DNA of 64,000 bases from Furcasterigmium furcatum (taxonomy: Eukaryota; Ascomycota; Sordariomycetes; Glomerellales; Plectosphaerellaceae): the NCBI GenBank assembly GCA_001599815.1, contig BCIA01000001.1, forward strand, positions 186,001 to 250,000, in the 5' to 3' direction. Positions within the stretch are counted from its first letter, which is position 1, and each line of letters begins with the position of its first letter. The translations under genes and the position numbers were made by a program. Positions 20,843 through 32,899 of the stretch are shown one piece after another. Under the pieces are notes generated by a model. That model saw only the letters and a list, made by a program, of their open reading frames with translations, made no database searches and had not been told where the DNA came from.

Positions 20843-22771
20843 TCAGATAGCCCAGCTGCCCCTCCTCTCGCGCATGCCCCATGCAAAAGGCTCCAGGCTG
20901 TCGAGATCCGGGTGCTGCCTCGCCCATTCACGGATGTACTTCCTCAGGGCCCGCCACCTGGGACACCTCTGCTCAGTGGGAATGCCGTCGCTGGCCTCGG
21001 TGATATGGCCCGATGCCATCTGCTTGGAATCGTCCCGCTCAAGGTCGTCGATGCTGATGCGCGAGATCTTGGCGAGCTCGCCGTCGAACGACCGGGCCGT
21101 GGCGGGGTAGCCGAGGGACAGGTAGTTGTAGACCTGGGTGACAAAGGCGTCGTCGAACTCGGCCGTGATCTTCTCCTCCCGCTCCATCACAGCCTTCTCG
21201 CGTCGGAGCTTATCGTCAACGCCGTGCAGCATATGGAGCCCCTTGGCCTCGCCAGAGCGCAGACGGTGCTCGGCCGTGGGAGGGGTGAGATAGGGATTTT
21301 CCGGCTCGTCAGAGAAGGAACCGGCGCCAAAGGCGGACGAAAAGGGGTCGCCGGGCGTAGACGGAGGGTGTGGCGTCGCCAGCATCTTGGGCGCATGCAG
21401 GTTGGCAGGCACAATGTCGTCCACGTCTCCCCTGCGCTTGTAGCAGTAACCCCTCCAAAGGCCCCCTTCCTCGGTCAGGTCCCGATGCGTCTCCTCGGGC
21501 AGCTCGACCTCCTGGAAGGGGTGATCCGGCTCCATCTTGGTCAGCTTGGGCGAGGGGCATCGCCTGAATGTCAAGTCCTTGCCCAGCATCGGCGGAGACG
21601 AGGCCTTCTTGATCTTCTTGAACGCTGCATCGTCCCGTCCCATTTGGCCAATCCCACCGAAAGGCCTGCCGAATGGGCTGGCGGTGTTCCTGAACCCGGT
21701 CTCCGGGGGTATCCGTGCATATGAGACGGCTGGCATGCCGGGGGCCTTTCCGGGGCCGGCCGTCGGCGGCATGAGGGGCATATGGGACTCGCCGATGGGC
21801 TGGCGAACAGGCTGGGGGGTAGCGATATCGTTGAGGCGGGCTTCCTTGTTGGCATTGACGCCGGTGGGCGAAATCAGGGGCATGTACGTCTCGCCGATGG
21901 GCCCCCTGGAGTCGGGCAACGAGGCCCTGGACGGCTTCTTTTCGGTCGTCCACATGGGGTCGGGGGGCGTCTCGAGCTCCATCTTGTCAAGCTCCGCGTC
22001 ATCCATCTCCACATCCTCGTCGAGGGCCTCCTCCGGTTCCAGCTCGTGGACCGTCTCGCCGCGTGCCTCTGCCATCTTGGTCGCGTGCTCCTGCATGTGC
22101 TTGTGCCAGTATCCCAGGTCGGACGACTTACGCCTGATGACGCGGGGCTGGCGGCCGGCGTGCCTCGACGAGTGTGCGTGCCCCGCCAGGGCCGGCGAGG
22201 TGCTCGAGGAGGTGGTGTCGTCGCCGGAACTCTCTCTAAAGTAGAAATGAGCGGCACCACCCTCTCGCGCGCGACTGTTGGGGAAGGCGGCGAGAGCATC
22301 CTCCTGCATTTGGCGCTCGGCCTCCTTGGCCGCCCATTCCAGGACGTAGTTGCCGCCATTCTCGTCCTCTGACTCTCTCCTGGCCCCCTTGGGCTGGATG
22401 CGCGAGTTTGCATGCTCAGGCTTCCTCCTCGACTTTGTCTTCTGGACGTAGATGTGGTTCGTGTAGGGCGTGATGTCCGTCTTGTCGGCAGGCTTAGTCG
22501 CGGGGCCGGTATCACCCACTCTGCGAACTCTTCTCGACGTCTCGATAAGCTGGGGAGCGAATCGTCTCCGCTGTCGGCGGCCCCTCGGCTCCTCGGGGAG
22601 GCAATCGTGGCTGGAGGCCGGGGAAAGTTCGCGTGGTGACGGTTCGGGGGTCAATTCGGGCATGTAGCCTCCCGGCTGAGCCTGGGCAGGCTTGCGGACA
22701 GACTCGTAGGTGGTTTCAATTGGGACCGGAGCGAACCGCCTCTTAGGCGGTCCCTCGCCCGGGTCGTTCAT
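20843..22771 (-). CDS. Large protein of unknown function, largely disordered
   Basis: Uninterrupted frame, 642 aa from MNDPGEGPPKRRFAPVP. Two similar short motifs near the N-terminus read KRRFAPVPIETT and RRRFAPQLIETS, a small internal duplication. Two further repeats in the middle read GPIGETYMPLISPT and QPIGESHMPLMPPT. The last 150 residues are the most ordered: a charged helix (DDKLRREKAVMEREEKITAE) followed by TQVYNYLSLGYPATARSFDG, which resembles a LisH-like dimerisation helix pair, then a basic/aromatic tail. No enzymatic motif is seen. Composition suggests a nuclear or scaffold protein. The frame stays open upstream to 23080, but that part looks like leader sequence. I do not recognise the family. 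Confidence 0.75.
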   Translation of the reverse strand: MNDPGEGPPKRRFAPVPIETTYESVRKPAQAQPGGYMPELTPEPSPRELSPASSHDCLPEEPRGRRQRRRFAPQLIETSRRVRRVGDTGPATKPADKTDITPYTNHIYVQKTKSRRKPEHANSRIQPKGARRESEDENGGNYVLEWAAKEAERQMQEDALAAFPNSRAREGGAAHFYFRESSGDDTTSSSTSPALAGHAHSSRHAGRQPRVIRRKSSDLGYWHKHMQEHATKMAEARGETVHELEPEEALDEDVEMDDAELDKMELETPPDPMWTTEKKPSRASLPDSRGPIGETYMPLISPTGVNANKEARLNDIATPQPVRQPIGESHMPLMPPTAGPGKAPGMPAVSYARIPPETGFRNTASPFGRPFGGIGQMGRDDAAFKKIKKASSPPMLGKDLTFRRCPSPKLTKMEPDHPFQEVELPEETHRDLTEEGGLWRGYCYKRRGDVDDIVPANLHAPKMLATPHPPSTPGDPFSSAFGAGSFSDEPENPYLTPPTAEHRLRSGEAKGLHMLHGVDDKLRREKAVMEREEKITAEFDDAFVTQVYNYLSLGYPATARSFDGELAKISRISIDDLERDDSKQMASGHITEASDGIPTEQRCPRWRALRKYIREWARQHPDLDSLEPFAWGMRERRGSWAI

Positions 22772-25700
22772 TGCGGCAGCAATCAGGGGGCTCGCGTGCG
22801 TCGTTGGTGGTCTCGATAAACAAAAGATGGGAGACGAAGAGAAGCCCTGGTAATCGTACTCGGGGATCGGGGCTCCAGATCTGACTGGGAAGCGAAGAAC
22901 GGCGAGGTAACGCGGAGGGAAGATGACGACCGACGGATTTGGAGGGGCAGGACGCCGGAAGCCGGTGAGGGCTTTAGCGAAGATAAAGATTCGGCAATCG
23001 TGGGGCGTGTGCGGATGGACAGGAGTCTTTGCTTCTGCCCGCCCGGGAGGTGTTCGGCCTGTCGTGTTACCCCAAAGCAAGTCGTGAGGGTCGGGAATGG
23101 GGAGAGGGAGGGAGGGAAGAAGTTGTTGAGGGTGTGCAGGTGTCGTGGGTGAAAAGAAGAGCGACGATGGGCGGTCAGTGGGAGGTCACAGGAACGGGAA
23201 GTGCACGATACGATAGCCCACCTCGGTACCCTGAGTCCAACGTCCAGGGCATCGTTGAGGGCTGACCGCGGTGTGTGGGTGGGGGGTTCCTGCTGAACTT
23301 GGGGGGCTCCACGGCGGGCGGAAGGCCTGGCCTGCTGCCCTGAGGGGCACCCGGCTGGACCTGTGCCCGTTAGGAGCATGCCGGATAGATGCACTGCGGG
23401 GTATTTCTATCAATCCCGTTTTCGTTCTCTCGCCCGTCTTTTCTCCAGTCTGGAACATCACGAGAATGAGCCTGGACCCCGCGGCCGCGGCTGACGGAAT
23501 CCTCAGCTGGCATTCCAGACAAGCACGAAGGGACTGTCGATTCCAAACCTTCCTTTTCCCTTGTTCGAAAACAATGAACCCTCGATACATCGAAGAATCG
23601 CCATGGTCTCGACGTGCCTCGATGGACGACTCGCTCGGTCTGCTTCGATGACTCGCTCCCTGCGGCCACACCGCCGTCGGCGCAAGGTGATGCAATATCA
23701 GGGCTTGGTTCCTCGCTCGTTCCCTAGCAGAGCAGGGGTCCCCCCATCTCGCCGCTCTCTCCTTGCAGCCGTGGGCTAGAAGAATTCCACCCACCGCCAC
23801 CACCACGCGCTGACATCATGTTCCGATTCTGGGTCTTTTCAAGATGGGCAATGCACCAAGCGTTCTGGACGGTCTTGGCTGCTTGCTCCAAAACCCGCAG
23901 TCGGATGCTGTCTGCATCGTGTCGCCAGATACCAAGGACATCGGGCGTGCGGATGGGGAGACGGGGCGCGGGACTCGCCATCACGTCCAGGCAGCGCCCG
24001 GTCGCACCGGGGGACACGGAAGTGCGCTGAAAGACGATGGACGGTGCTGCCCGTCGCCAATCCCCCTGGAGCTGGAAAGCTGGAAAGAGACTGGCGCCTC
24101 CACAACGATGTCTACCACTACGCCGGTGCGCTGGGACGACAAGACGGAGCCAGCCACAGTGTTTGTTCCATCCCATCTCGGAGTACCGAAATATGGCAGA
24201 GGCCACTCCCGGCATGTCTAATTTTAATCAGCCCGACCCCGTGGCCCTGTTCTCGAAGGCAATTGCTTTGAGATGCTCGAGATCCTCGAGGGGCCCTGAG
24301 CAGCCCCGGGCAATGGCAGCCTCGTGATGGACCTCAATACGATGGCATCGCGGAGCCCCCGTGAGTAGCGTGTTGCCGCTGGGGACATCATCTCATCCGC
24401 GGGCTCCGCCGCCGCTGACGTGGCGAAGGCTGCAACCACCTGTCCACCCGAGTCAAGTCTGCGCCCAAATAGTGGTCAGTCAATGCAGAATCTGTCTGCC
24501 TCCGGTACCTTTTTCGCGCGGCCGGCCAGAGACCGTTGGTCTTGGTATTTGACACACGACCGCCCCCGTGCGAGTCACCCTTGGAAGGCGACTTTCTGCT
24601 GCATCTGAAGGCGGCGCATCGAGCTGTCACTGTGCGTGCCAAGATAATCCCCAGACATCACGGAGCATTCCTCTGGCCGCCCCCGGAACAGACATCACCG
24701 GTGCATTCCAGCGACGGCCACATGGCAACAGGGAGGCGAGCATGCCTCCGTACCGCAGGCCGTTGTGGCAAGTGAGGACGTACGTCCTGCCAGACGGCCC
24801 AAAGTGCATTCCCTGCAATGATCTGCCCCGAGGGTCCAATTGCCCCCCCTGAGCAGAGACCTGAGATAGGGGGCAGAGCCGGTGTCGGAACTGCGCAACT
24901 GCCTGGATGGCTTCCACTCGCTGCGTCCTCGGTCCTGAACTCACGATGCCGAAACACCTGGACAAGTCCACCCCGGCGATCCAAAGAAGAAACGCTGCCC
25001 GTCCTCTTACAGGTTAGTTCGCCGCCGCCCGCGTGTTCCAAACCATGTCCCGTCCTCAACAATCGCAATCCCTGCAAGCCACTTGCAGACATTCGCGTGC
25101 TCGTGATACCCTCAGATCAGCAAGCCCGCCAAGATTATTGGACGGGATATGCAGTGCTCACCGCTCAATAACCGGCAGGTCGCCAATCTGCGAGGTGATA
25201 AGGAGGCATGGATGGTTTGTCCGTTCGGACCTGGCAGGGGGTTTGCCTCCATCCTCCTGCATACTCACCGCTCCCGTCCGCAACAACGGGGCCGGGTTTG
25301 ATCCTCATGTTCCCCGGCGGCCTGGAAATCATGCCTGGCTTCCCCGCGTTTCGCTAGAGCACGATACTCCACTGAGACGCTGGGCGACGGTCTGCACCGT
25401 CTCACCGACGCAGTTCAAGGTGAGCGGATGATTGACGGTCGTCCGGGACGGATGGGACTCGGTCGAGGGCGGCAACCTGACAGCCCAAGGACAAAGAGCC
25501 CATCGTTTCGTGTCATTCCATGAGTCAACGGATCAGGGGCTACCGTGGTCAAGGGTGGTCACGAGCTGTGGGCAGTTGACCTCGGACGGAATGGGTGCAC
25601 AGCGGTACAGCCGCGGATAGCGTTCCGGCGCGATCGGCGGCTTGCCCTAGATCTCCAACAGGAAAGTGACTCCTCACACGATGTACTCGATGTAGCACGG

Positions 25701-27108
25701 CAGGATCTGTATGTCGCTGACGGTTCTCCGGCCGGGGGCTGGACGCCGCAGGCCGACCTCGGTGGCCCGCACTCGTGCTGCAGCTGGCTTGGTCGACTCT
25801 GGTGGTCGAAATGAGGTTATCGCAGCGTAAATCACGGAAAGACGACGGTCACACGAGTGCTTATCAAAATGACGAGTGGCACGACAGCCGCTGTGATAGG
25901 TCACTGATCGGCAGCCCCGACTTTTGCTCATTGCAACGCTCGGGAGCCCCCATGGTGAGCTTTGTCAGACAGGGAACCCAATTCCCCAACTCCTGCGGAC
26001 GAAGCTACAACTTACATACTGAGAGAACCCGGTAGCCCTTTCACCCCCAGTCGCTTGCGACCTCAGCATGTGGCATGCGTGAACCCTTCTATATATCCAG
26101 TCGCAGCCAAGAGACGCAGCAAGCAAGACAAGCAGCATGCGGCGGCATGGCCCCCGGCCATCGACGTATCCCCCACACCCTGCCAAGTATCCTGTCAAAC
26201 CGATCAACGCTGAGCCGCCCGCTGCAAGCTCACAGCAGCGATGCCCAGCGACGATCCCGGGTGTGCGAGGTCTCACAGAGATGTCAAGATGAGCCAGGCG
26301 ACGGCAGACTCAGCCAACAAGGCCCGGCTCCGTGATGGCGAGACATGCGGCTCCAGGGCGGCCTTGGCAGCTGCTGATCTCGGGTTCTGTGCCACCGGGG
26401 CCCCTGGAGCGCTGCGGCCTGCCACTACAGTGACTGAGATGAGGGTGGTTTTGAGGGAGCTGCTGGTGGTGGTGTTGAGCCTGGTAGTATTGACGTCACG
26501 GGGAGGGGGAGGTGGTGTCGTCGGGTTGCACCAGGGCGGGAGGCGGCGGGCGGGAGGTGATGCGCAGAGTGAGAGGCTTGAGATCAGTTGAACTGGAGGC
26601 TGAGTTGCTGTTCCTCGGACAGGTTGAGATCAAGTCTTCCTTGGTATAATTGGCTTCAGTGGTCTCGACGGCAGCATCCGTGGCCGCAGGCAAGCAGGGC
26701 CACAATTCATTCATCCAATCTTCATAAGTAGGCTTCTATTCAACGTACTTGCTCTATAAATGCCATTGCTGCTGCTGAGGGTATCGCGGACATCGGATGG
26801 CTATTGAACCGTTGAAATGGACAAGAGTCTCGGGAGTCGCCTGGGCATTCCATCCCCAAGCGCCTGGCCCCTGACCTGTCTGATACTGGCCATGATCCGG
26901 GCATGATCCATCTATGTTTCGGAGGGGTCATGGCCTGTTAAGTCCCAGAGCTCCTTCGCGGAGCCTCATCTGAGGTCTCGTTAGGGCCTCCGAGAGGGGC
27001 GAGGGGCGATCACACAGAGCATGGGAAGCTCGACCCTCTCCATCCCTGCGCTTACATCCCAAAAGGTGATGCGGCATTCTTTCAGCCGCAAAGTCGACAG
27101 CTGTGCCT
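22772..27108. other. 4.3-kb gene-poor interval
   Basis: The first few hundred bases are probably the 5' leader and promoter of the 642-aa gene. From about 23.4 to 27.1 kb the longest open frames are about 130-205 codons on either strand, with no hydrophobic pattern, domain or consistent splice signals, and they overlap in several frames. Base composition looks ordinary rather than AT-rich. No transposon termini or inverted repeats were noticed. A non-coding RNA or a highly diverged gene cannot be excluded. Confidence 0.5.
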
Positions 27109-28045
27109 CTAGATCACAGAGTAGCCTCCGTCAATAATCAGGTTCGCACCTAGAGATGGTCAGCACAAAGCATCATCACCACAGGACCTCATACACATAC
27201 CAGTCATGTAGCTCGACGCCTCGCTGGCCAGGTAGACATAAGCGCCCTTGAGCTCCGCGGGCTCACAGAACCGCACGGCAGGGACCAGCTTCGGCCACGT
27301 CTCCCTCCACTCCTGCGGCAGCGTCGCGATCACTAAATACCACCGGTCAGCGTTCAGCCGCCACCCGCGCGCGGCACCGGGGGAGAAACTCACTATCCGT
27401 CGCGATGTACCCCGGCGAGATGCAGTTCACCCTTGCAAAGTCCACCCACTCGACGGCCAGCGACTTGGCCAGGTGCGTGATGGCCGCCTTGCTGGCGTTG
27501 TACACGGACTGGCGCTGGGGCACGTTGACGAGGACGCCCGACACGCTGCTCGTGATGACGATGCTCGCGCGCCCGTCGCCGCCGGCCTTGTGCTGCGCCT
27601 CGAAGACCCTGGCCGCGGCCTGCGCGGTCCAGAACGCGCCGTTGAAGTTGACGTCCATGAGCTCGCGCGTCTCGGCCTCGCCGTACTCGAGCGCGGGCAC
27701 GTGGCCAGAGATGCCGGCGTTGGCGACGCAGATGTCGAGCCGGCCAAAGTCGGCGGCGACCTGGGCGACGGTGTCGTCGACGGAGGCCTTGGACTTTACG
27801 TCGCACTTGTAGGCCTTGACGGTGACGCCGTTGCCCGAGGCGGAGAGCTCGGCGGCGATGCGGTCGGCCTCCTCGGGCTTGGTGGAGGTGTAGGTGATCG
27901 CCACGGTCGCGCCGGCCTCCGCCAGGGCGCGGGAGGCCTCGAGGCCGATGCCACGGCAGCCGCCGGTGACGAGGGCGACCTTTCCGGCGAGGCTGAAGTG
28001 CGAGAGCACGGGGGCGGCGGAGTTGGAGTGCGTCGGGAGAACCAT
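27109..28045 (-). CDS. Short-chain dehydrogenase/reductase (sorbose reductase/mannitol dehydrogenase-like)
   Basis: Three exons: 27394-28045, 27201-27332, 27109-27149; 274 aa. The Rossmann nucleotide motif is TGGCRGIG at 27-34, followed by the NAG motif (CVANAGISG), the catalytic Ser in ITSSVSG and YNASK (Tyr/Lys pair), then the PGYIATD loop. The C-terminal GANLIIDGGYSVI is typical of classical SDRs and lies in the small last exon. Closest family by feel is the NADP-dependent polyol/ketose reductases (Sou1-like, mannitol dehydrogenase), cytosolic. Substrate assignment is tentative. Introns are 61 and 51 nt with clean GTGAGT/GTATGT donors. Confidence 0.88.
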
Positions 28046-28805
28046 GGTGGGCGGGCTGTCTGCAGGTGGCGGGGTATCACTTGGGGACGAGTTCAGGGGT
28101 CGAGGGATGAGACAGAGAGGCGCAGATGGAGTGGCCCGGACGAGTATGCAGACGGATGCTCGGTCTTTTTGTATGCTAGCTCTAAGATCTCATGGACCCT
28201 CTCGTCGCGTATAGCAGTCGGCGCTTGCTCCGGTGAGGCTATACAGGACCGTCTGCTGGTCGTCGTGTGGGGTTGAGTCGGCGATGCGCGACCCCCTTTA
28301 CCCCTCTCCCGCGAATAGTATTCGCGACCCCATTTAAGCGCGCCAGTCGGGTGATGTTAGTGGATGAGGAGCTCCTCCTTGGGTGAGCGAAATCCAGCAA
28401 ACCAAGACGCTTCATCCCTACGAGCCTTGGAAGTGTGGTGATGATCATGGCGCGGGTGGTGAGCGGTTTACAGGGCTGCCGCCGGGGGCGCATGGAAGAA
28501 AATGCCGCGATTTCGGGGGGACATCATCTACTTTATATAACAATTGAGCCTGGGCTGACGTATTCATGCTTGAAGACCTGTGAGCCGCATGAGCCTCTGG
28601 TTCTTGAATGTACGAATCGGGAAATGCGCGCAAATGTCAAATGTCGACCGGATGGCCAAGAGACGGAGTAATGACCCGACTGGGTTCTATTCAAGAAGAA
28701 AATCTAAGCATATGGTATCTTCAAGTCTATGCCCTGGAAAAAAGGGGGTTAATCCGCTGTCGCCATGCAACAACACCACTGATGTTCATCATCCGCCCCT
28801 CGCAC
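28046..28805. other. Intergenic region between ENA ATPase end and SDR start
   Basis: About 760 nt holding the SDR promoter and the ENA 3' flank. Nothing distinctive was seen. Confidence 0.45.
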
Positions 28806-31800
28806 TCACTTCTCCGCCACCACCACCGGGCCGTCCTCCATGAACTCCCCAAATGTCTGCATCTCCAGGTCCTCCTCCGACGTGCCCATGTTCTTCTTGT
28901 TCATCATGCCATTCTTCCTCAGCCACACCCTCTTCGCCCACTTGTACGCCTCCGCCCCGATGAAGAACGCCGCCGTCATGGCGAACACCACGCCCCATTC
29001 CTTATCAATGGCGTCATGAAGGAAGACGACTCTGTTAATCGTGGGGATGTAGATCGTTGGGAAGACGAGGACGAAGCCCACCACGACGGACAGGAAGAGG
29101 AACTGGTTGCGCCACAGCCGCGTCGCCCACGCCTTGGTGTCGCTGATCACGCCGTCGAAGAAGGACCGCCGCGAGTCGACGAGCACCCAGCCGAAGAACA
29201 GGAACACCCACATCATGGCGGTATAGCACGCTGACCTCGCACGGAAAATCGCGTCGCAGGACGGCGAGTAGCGCAGGTTGCAGTCCTCGCCGAATTGACC
29301 GCCGTGCATCCCGAAGAAGACGGCGATGAAGGACGTCAGGAGGCACGCGGCCATGAGCAAACCGTAGGCCACCAGGTCGGCGAGGAACTCGGGGGTGAAG
29401 ACACCGTATTTGAGCTGCGAAGAGTCAGTCAGCTGATGCTCAGAAAAGCCTTGGATTGTCGGGGAAACTCACACTCTGAGGCGGCCTGTTCAGGATATCA
29501 GGCGACGCCGACTCGAAACCCAGACCCGTCTCGGTGAACGCTCCGGCAACGAGGAGCATGAACAGAATCTCCACGGGCGTGATCTGGAAGATCGACGTGC
29601 CCTCAGCGTCCTTGTACACCAGTCCGACCAGCAGCGTCGTCACGAAGGCCACGTTGGCGGCCAGGACGTGCAGCATGAACTTCTGGACGTTATCGAAGAT
29701 GCGGCGCCCCTCCTCCACGGCATTCAGGATACTGGCAAAGTTGTCGTCGCTGAGGACAATGTCGGAGGCGGACTTGGCGACGTCGCTACCGCCCAGGCCC
29801 ATGGCGATTCCGACATCCGCCCTCTTCAGACTCGGCGAGTCGTTGACGCCGTCGCCCGTCATGGCGACGTACTTGCCCCTGCGGTGCAGGGCCTCGATCA
29901 TCCGCACCTTGGTGCTGGGCGCGCACCGGGCAACGACGAGCGGCAGCACGGGCAGCTGGTCGACCTCAGCATCTGAGAGGGCGTCAAAGTCATGCGCGGT
30001 CATGACGAGCGTCTTGGCGACATCGGCGCGGAGCATCCCCATGTTGGACGGCAAGATGCCTACCTCCATGGCAATGGTGCGCGCGGTCTCCGGGTGATCG
30101 CCGGTGAGCATGTGGCACTTGATGCCGGCCCGGTGGCACTTGAAGACGCTGGGGCGTGACTCGGGACGAGGCGGATCGTAGATACCGATGAGTCCCCGGA
30201 AGACAAGGTCTTGCTCGAACTCTTCGCGCTGAAGGAGACCCTGGCGGGCATCGGACTCGGAGACGGCGCGAACGCCGGAGCGGTTGGCCAGAGCGAGCAC
30301 ACGAAGACCTCTGCGGGCGAGTGCCTCCATATTTCCGAGGATGGTGTCCTTGGTGCCGCTGGTAATGGGTGCCTCGCCGGTGGCCGAGGAGATGGATGAG
30401 CAGCTGTCGATGACGCGCTCAACGGCGCCCTTGGTGAACACGTGCACCTCCTGGGTTTTCTGGTTCTGGCACAGAACGGACATCTTTTTGACGGACGAGT
30501 CGAAAGGAAATTCAGCAAGCTGCTTCCAGTCGGAAGAGAGGCCAGTGCGGCCGAAGCGCGTGGCGAAGACCTGAATGGCAATCTCGGTCGGATCGCCCGT
30601 GACCAGCCACTGAGAGGCGGCGGAGGGGTCCTCTTCGGCCCTCTTCTGAACGGTTGCCAGGTTGGCGAAGGCGGCAATATCGAGGTACTCGTTGAGAGAC
30701 TTCTGCGTCTCATTCCTGGGGGTGACAGCAGAGCCCTCCTTCTCAGCCTCGATCATGTTCTTGGGCTGGTCCTGAGTGAAGAAGACCTCTCCCGCCTCAG
30801 GGTCGTAGGGGTTGCTTCGGGTATCGACCGAGTAAGTGCCGTGGTCAGGAATCCACGCCATCCTGGTAACCATCTTTCCTTGGGTCAAAGTGCCGGTCTT
30901 GTCAGAGCAAATATCTGCCGGCTGTTAGCTTGGGGTCATTCAACACTTGTTTTTGGGGGAACTCACTGGTCACGCCGCCCAGGGCCTCCAGGGATCGCAT
31001 GTTGCGGACGACGACGTTCCTCTGCACCATGACCTTGGTACCGGCAGCCATGGTGATGGTCAGGACAAGAATTAGGGTAACAGGAAGGGTGCCGAGGGCC
31101 GTGGCCACCGCGTAGATGATCACATCGTTACGAGGTCGGAACTATGATCCCAGTCAGTATGTCTCTCTCTCTCTCTCTCTCTCGTCCTTATGTTCTCGGG
31201 TCCTTACCTTATTGGCTGCCAAAACGACAATTGCGCACACGATCGCAAAGCCAAAGATGTAGAGAAAAAGCCTGGACAGCTTCTGCTGCAGCGGCGTGCC
31301 AACGGTCACGCCAAGGAACTCGCCGAGCCAGTCCCACACGCTTCCGAAGCCGAAGACGATGTAAGCACCGACAGAGGCGTTGCCCTCCGCGTCCCGCTTG
31401 ATCTTCCGCTTCTCGCCGCCTTGTTCTCTCAGAGCGGCAGCGATGGCACCAATCTCTGTGTGCATACCAGTCGCGAAGACGACAGCCTTGCCGCGGCCCT
31501 TTGTGATGACGCTGGAGGAGAAGACGACGTTCAGCCTGTCGCCGGGGCCGGTGTCTTCGTCGTACACCTCCTGGGGGTCTTTTCTCGCGGGAACGCTCTC
31601 GCCGGTGAGAAGGGCCTCGTCGGCCTCGAGGTTGACGGCCTCGGTGATGCGGGCGTCTGCGGGGACGGCGTCGCCGACCTTGAGTTCGATGAGGTCGCCG
31701 GGGACAAGGCTGGATGCATCGACGACTTCCGAAGTCCTATCTCGCACGACGCGGGCGGTGGGACTGTTGAGGGATGTGAGCGAGGCGATGGTGCGGGCGG

Positions 31801-32170
31801 CTTGGAGGTCCTGGAGGAAGCCGATGACGATGTTGATGAGGATGAGGGCTGCGAGGACGCCACCTTCGATCCAGGCCTGGATGGCGAAGGACGCCGCGAG
31901 GGCCAGGAGAAGGACGACGGTCATGGCGTTGACGACCTGAGCGAGGAGGATCTGGAGAGGTCGAACGCCCTTCTCTTCTCCCAGGTCGTTGGCGCCATGG
32001 TGGGCAAGTCGGGCTGCCGCATCTTCGCGGGTCAAGCCGGTGGTCGCGTTGGCCTTGAGCTCCTCGACAACCTTTTCGAAGGACAGGGCGTGCGCGGGCA
32101 GCGAGAGAGGCTCGTTCGACTGCCCCGAGACGTGTGCCTGGACGGCCTTGGGGTTGTGATTTTCTGACAT
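28806..32170 (-). CDS. ENA1: ENA-type P-type ATPase, Na+/K+ efflux (P2D)
   Basis: Four exons: 31208-32170, 30967-31141, 29473-30914, 28806-29414; 1062 aa, a normal length for ENA pumps. Motifs in order: actuator TGES (LLTGESVPARKD), phosphorylation loop NICSDKTGTLTQGKM with the aspartate at about 384, nucleotide-domain KGAVER and MLTGDHPETA, and hinge MTGDGVNDSPSLKRADVGIA. Ten or so membrane helices are visible. ENA pumps expel Na+ (and K+) across the plasma or endomembrane and give tolerance to salt and alkaline pH. The exon 2 to 3 splice falls within the phosphorylation motif (ACC A|AT ATT TGC), so missplicing would abolish function. Intron 1 (66 nt) contains a CT dinucleotide run. The ENA subtype is inferred from overall sequence; other P2 pumps are the alternative. 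Confidence 0.92.
31162..31183 (+). repeat. (CT)n microsatellite within ENA intron 1
   Basis: About eleven CT units (AG on the transcribed strand) inside a 66-nt intron. The repeat makes up about a third of the intron, which lies at 31142-31207. Confidence 0.9.
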
Positions 32171-32899
32171 GATGCTTGGATCAAGACAGATGTTACTTGT
32201 AGGCGTCGACGGGTGCCACAAGCGCGATCGAGGTGATCAGCTGTGTTGGAGAAGAGAGAGATAATGAGCAAAAGAGAGCCATGGAGGTCCAGGAAACAAA
32301 ACCTCGGTGGAGGGCAGAGGCGGTATGAGGCTTATAAGCCACCGACGGCTTGCGAAGTCATCAAGACTCGTCCATCGCTGTCCGGCCCACCCCGAGGGCG
32401 CCAGTTTCCAGATGTGGCAGCCAAGATGCATTGGAGGCCGGGCAGAAGCACCGTAGAGGCCGGCCATTACGTGATGATTTACTGCTTCTGAAGCTTTATA
32501 AGCACCATGATGAATCGAATATCGAAATCTGCGGGGATGCATGTCTGCAATAGGCTCTTGAACGTCAAGAAAAGGCGAAGTTGACAACCAGAAATTTGGT
32601 GAAGCAGACTCATTTGTGGGGAATTGCTGGCGTCTTGCCAAATCAGGCAGCCAAGACGCAATGCGGGCATAGGACCCACCCACGGCGGGATCGCCGACCG
32701 AGCCTCACCGGTGGCAGCAGCGGCCGGGCGGGTGTCGGGTCGGCGGGGGGTCGGAGGCTCCGGACACCGGCTCCGCGACTCCAAGAGTGATACACCGGCC
32801 TCGAAAGTGTTGGACCCGGGCCGCCAAGGACATGACCGGCAGCGGTCATGTTCGTGCCCTCACCACCCGCGTCTCTGCTCTTGTCCAAACCGGTAGGCT
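32171..32899. other. Intergenic region upstream of the ENA ATPase
   Basis: About 730 nt with the ENA promoter and the FMN reductase 3' flank. No clear motif or gene. Confidence 0.45.

Noticed and set aside
23186..24215. 163- to 206-codon minus frames in the gene-poor interval
   Set aside because: Overlapping frames, composition typical of random GC-rich sequence, no hydrophobic or domain pattern.
27248..28276. 342-codon plus frame opposite the SDR gene
   Set aside because: Gly/Asp-rich shadow of a gene with a clear SDR motif set.
31190..32167. 325-codon plus frame opposite the ENA ATPase
   Set aside because: Gly/Asp/Glu-rich shadow of the ENA coding strand.
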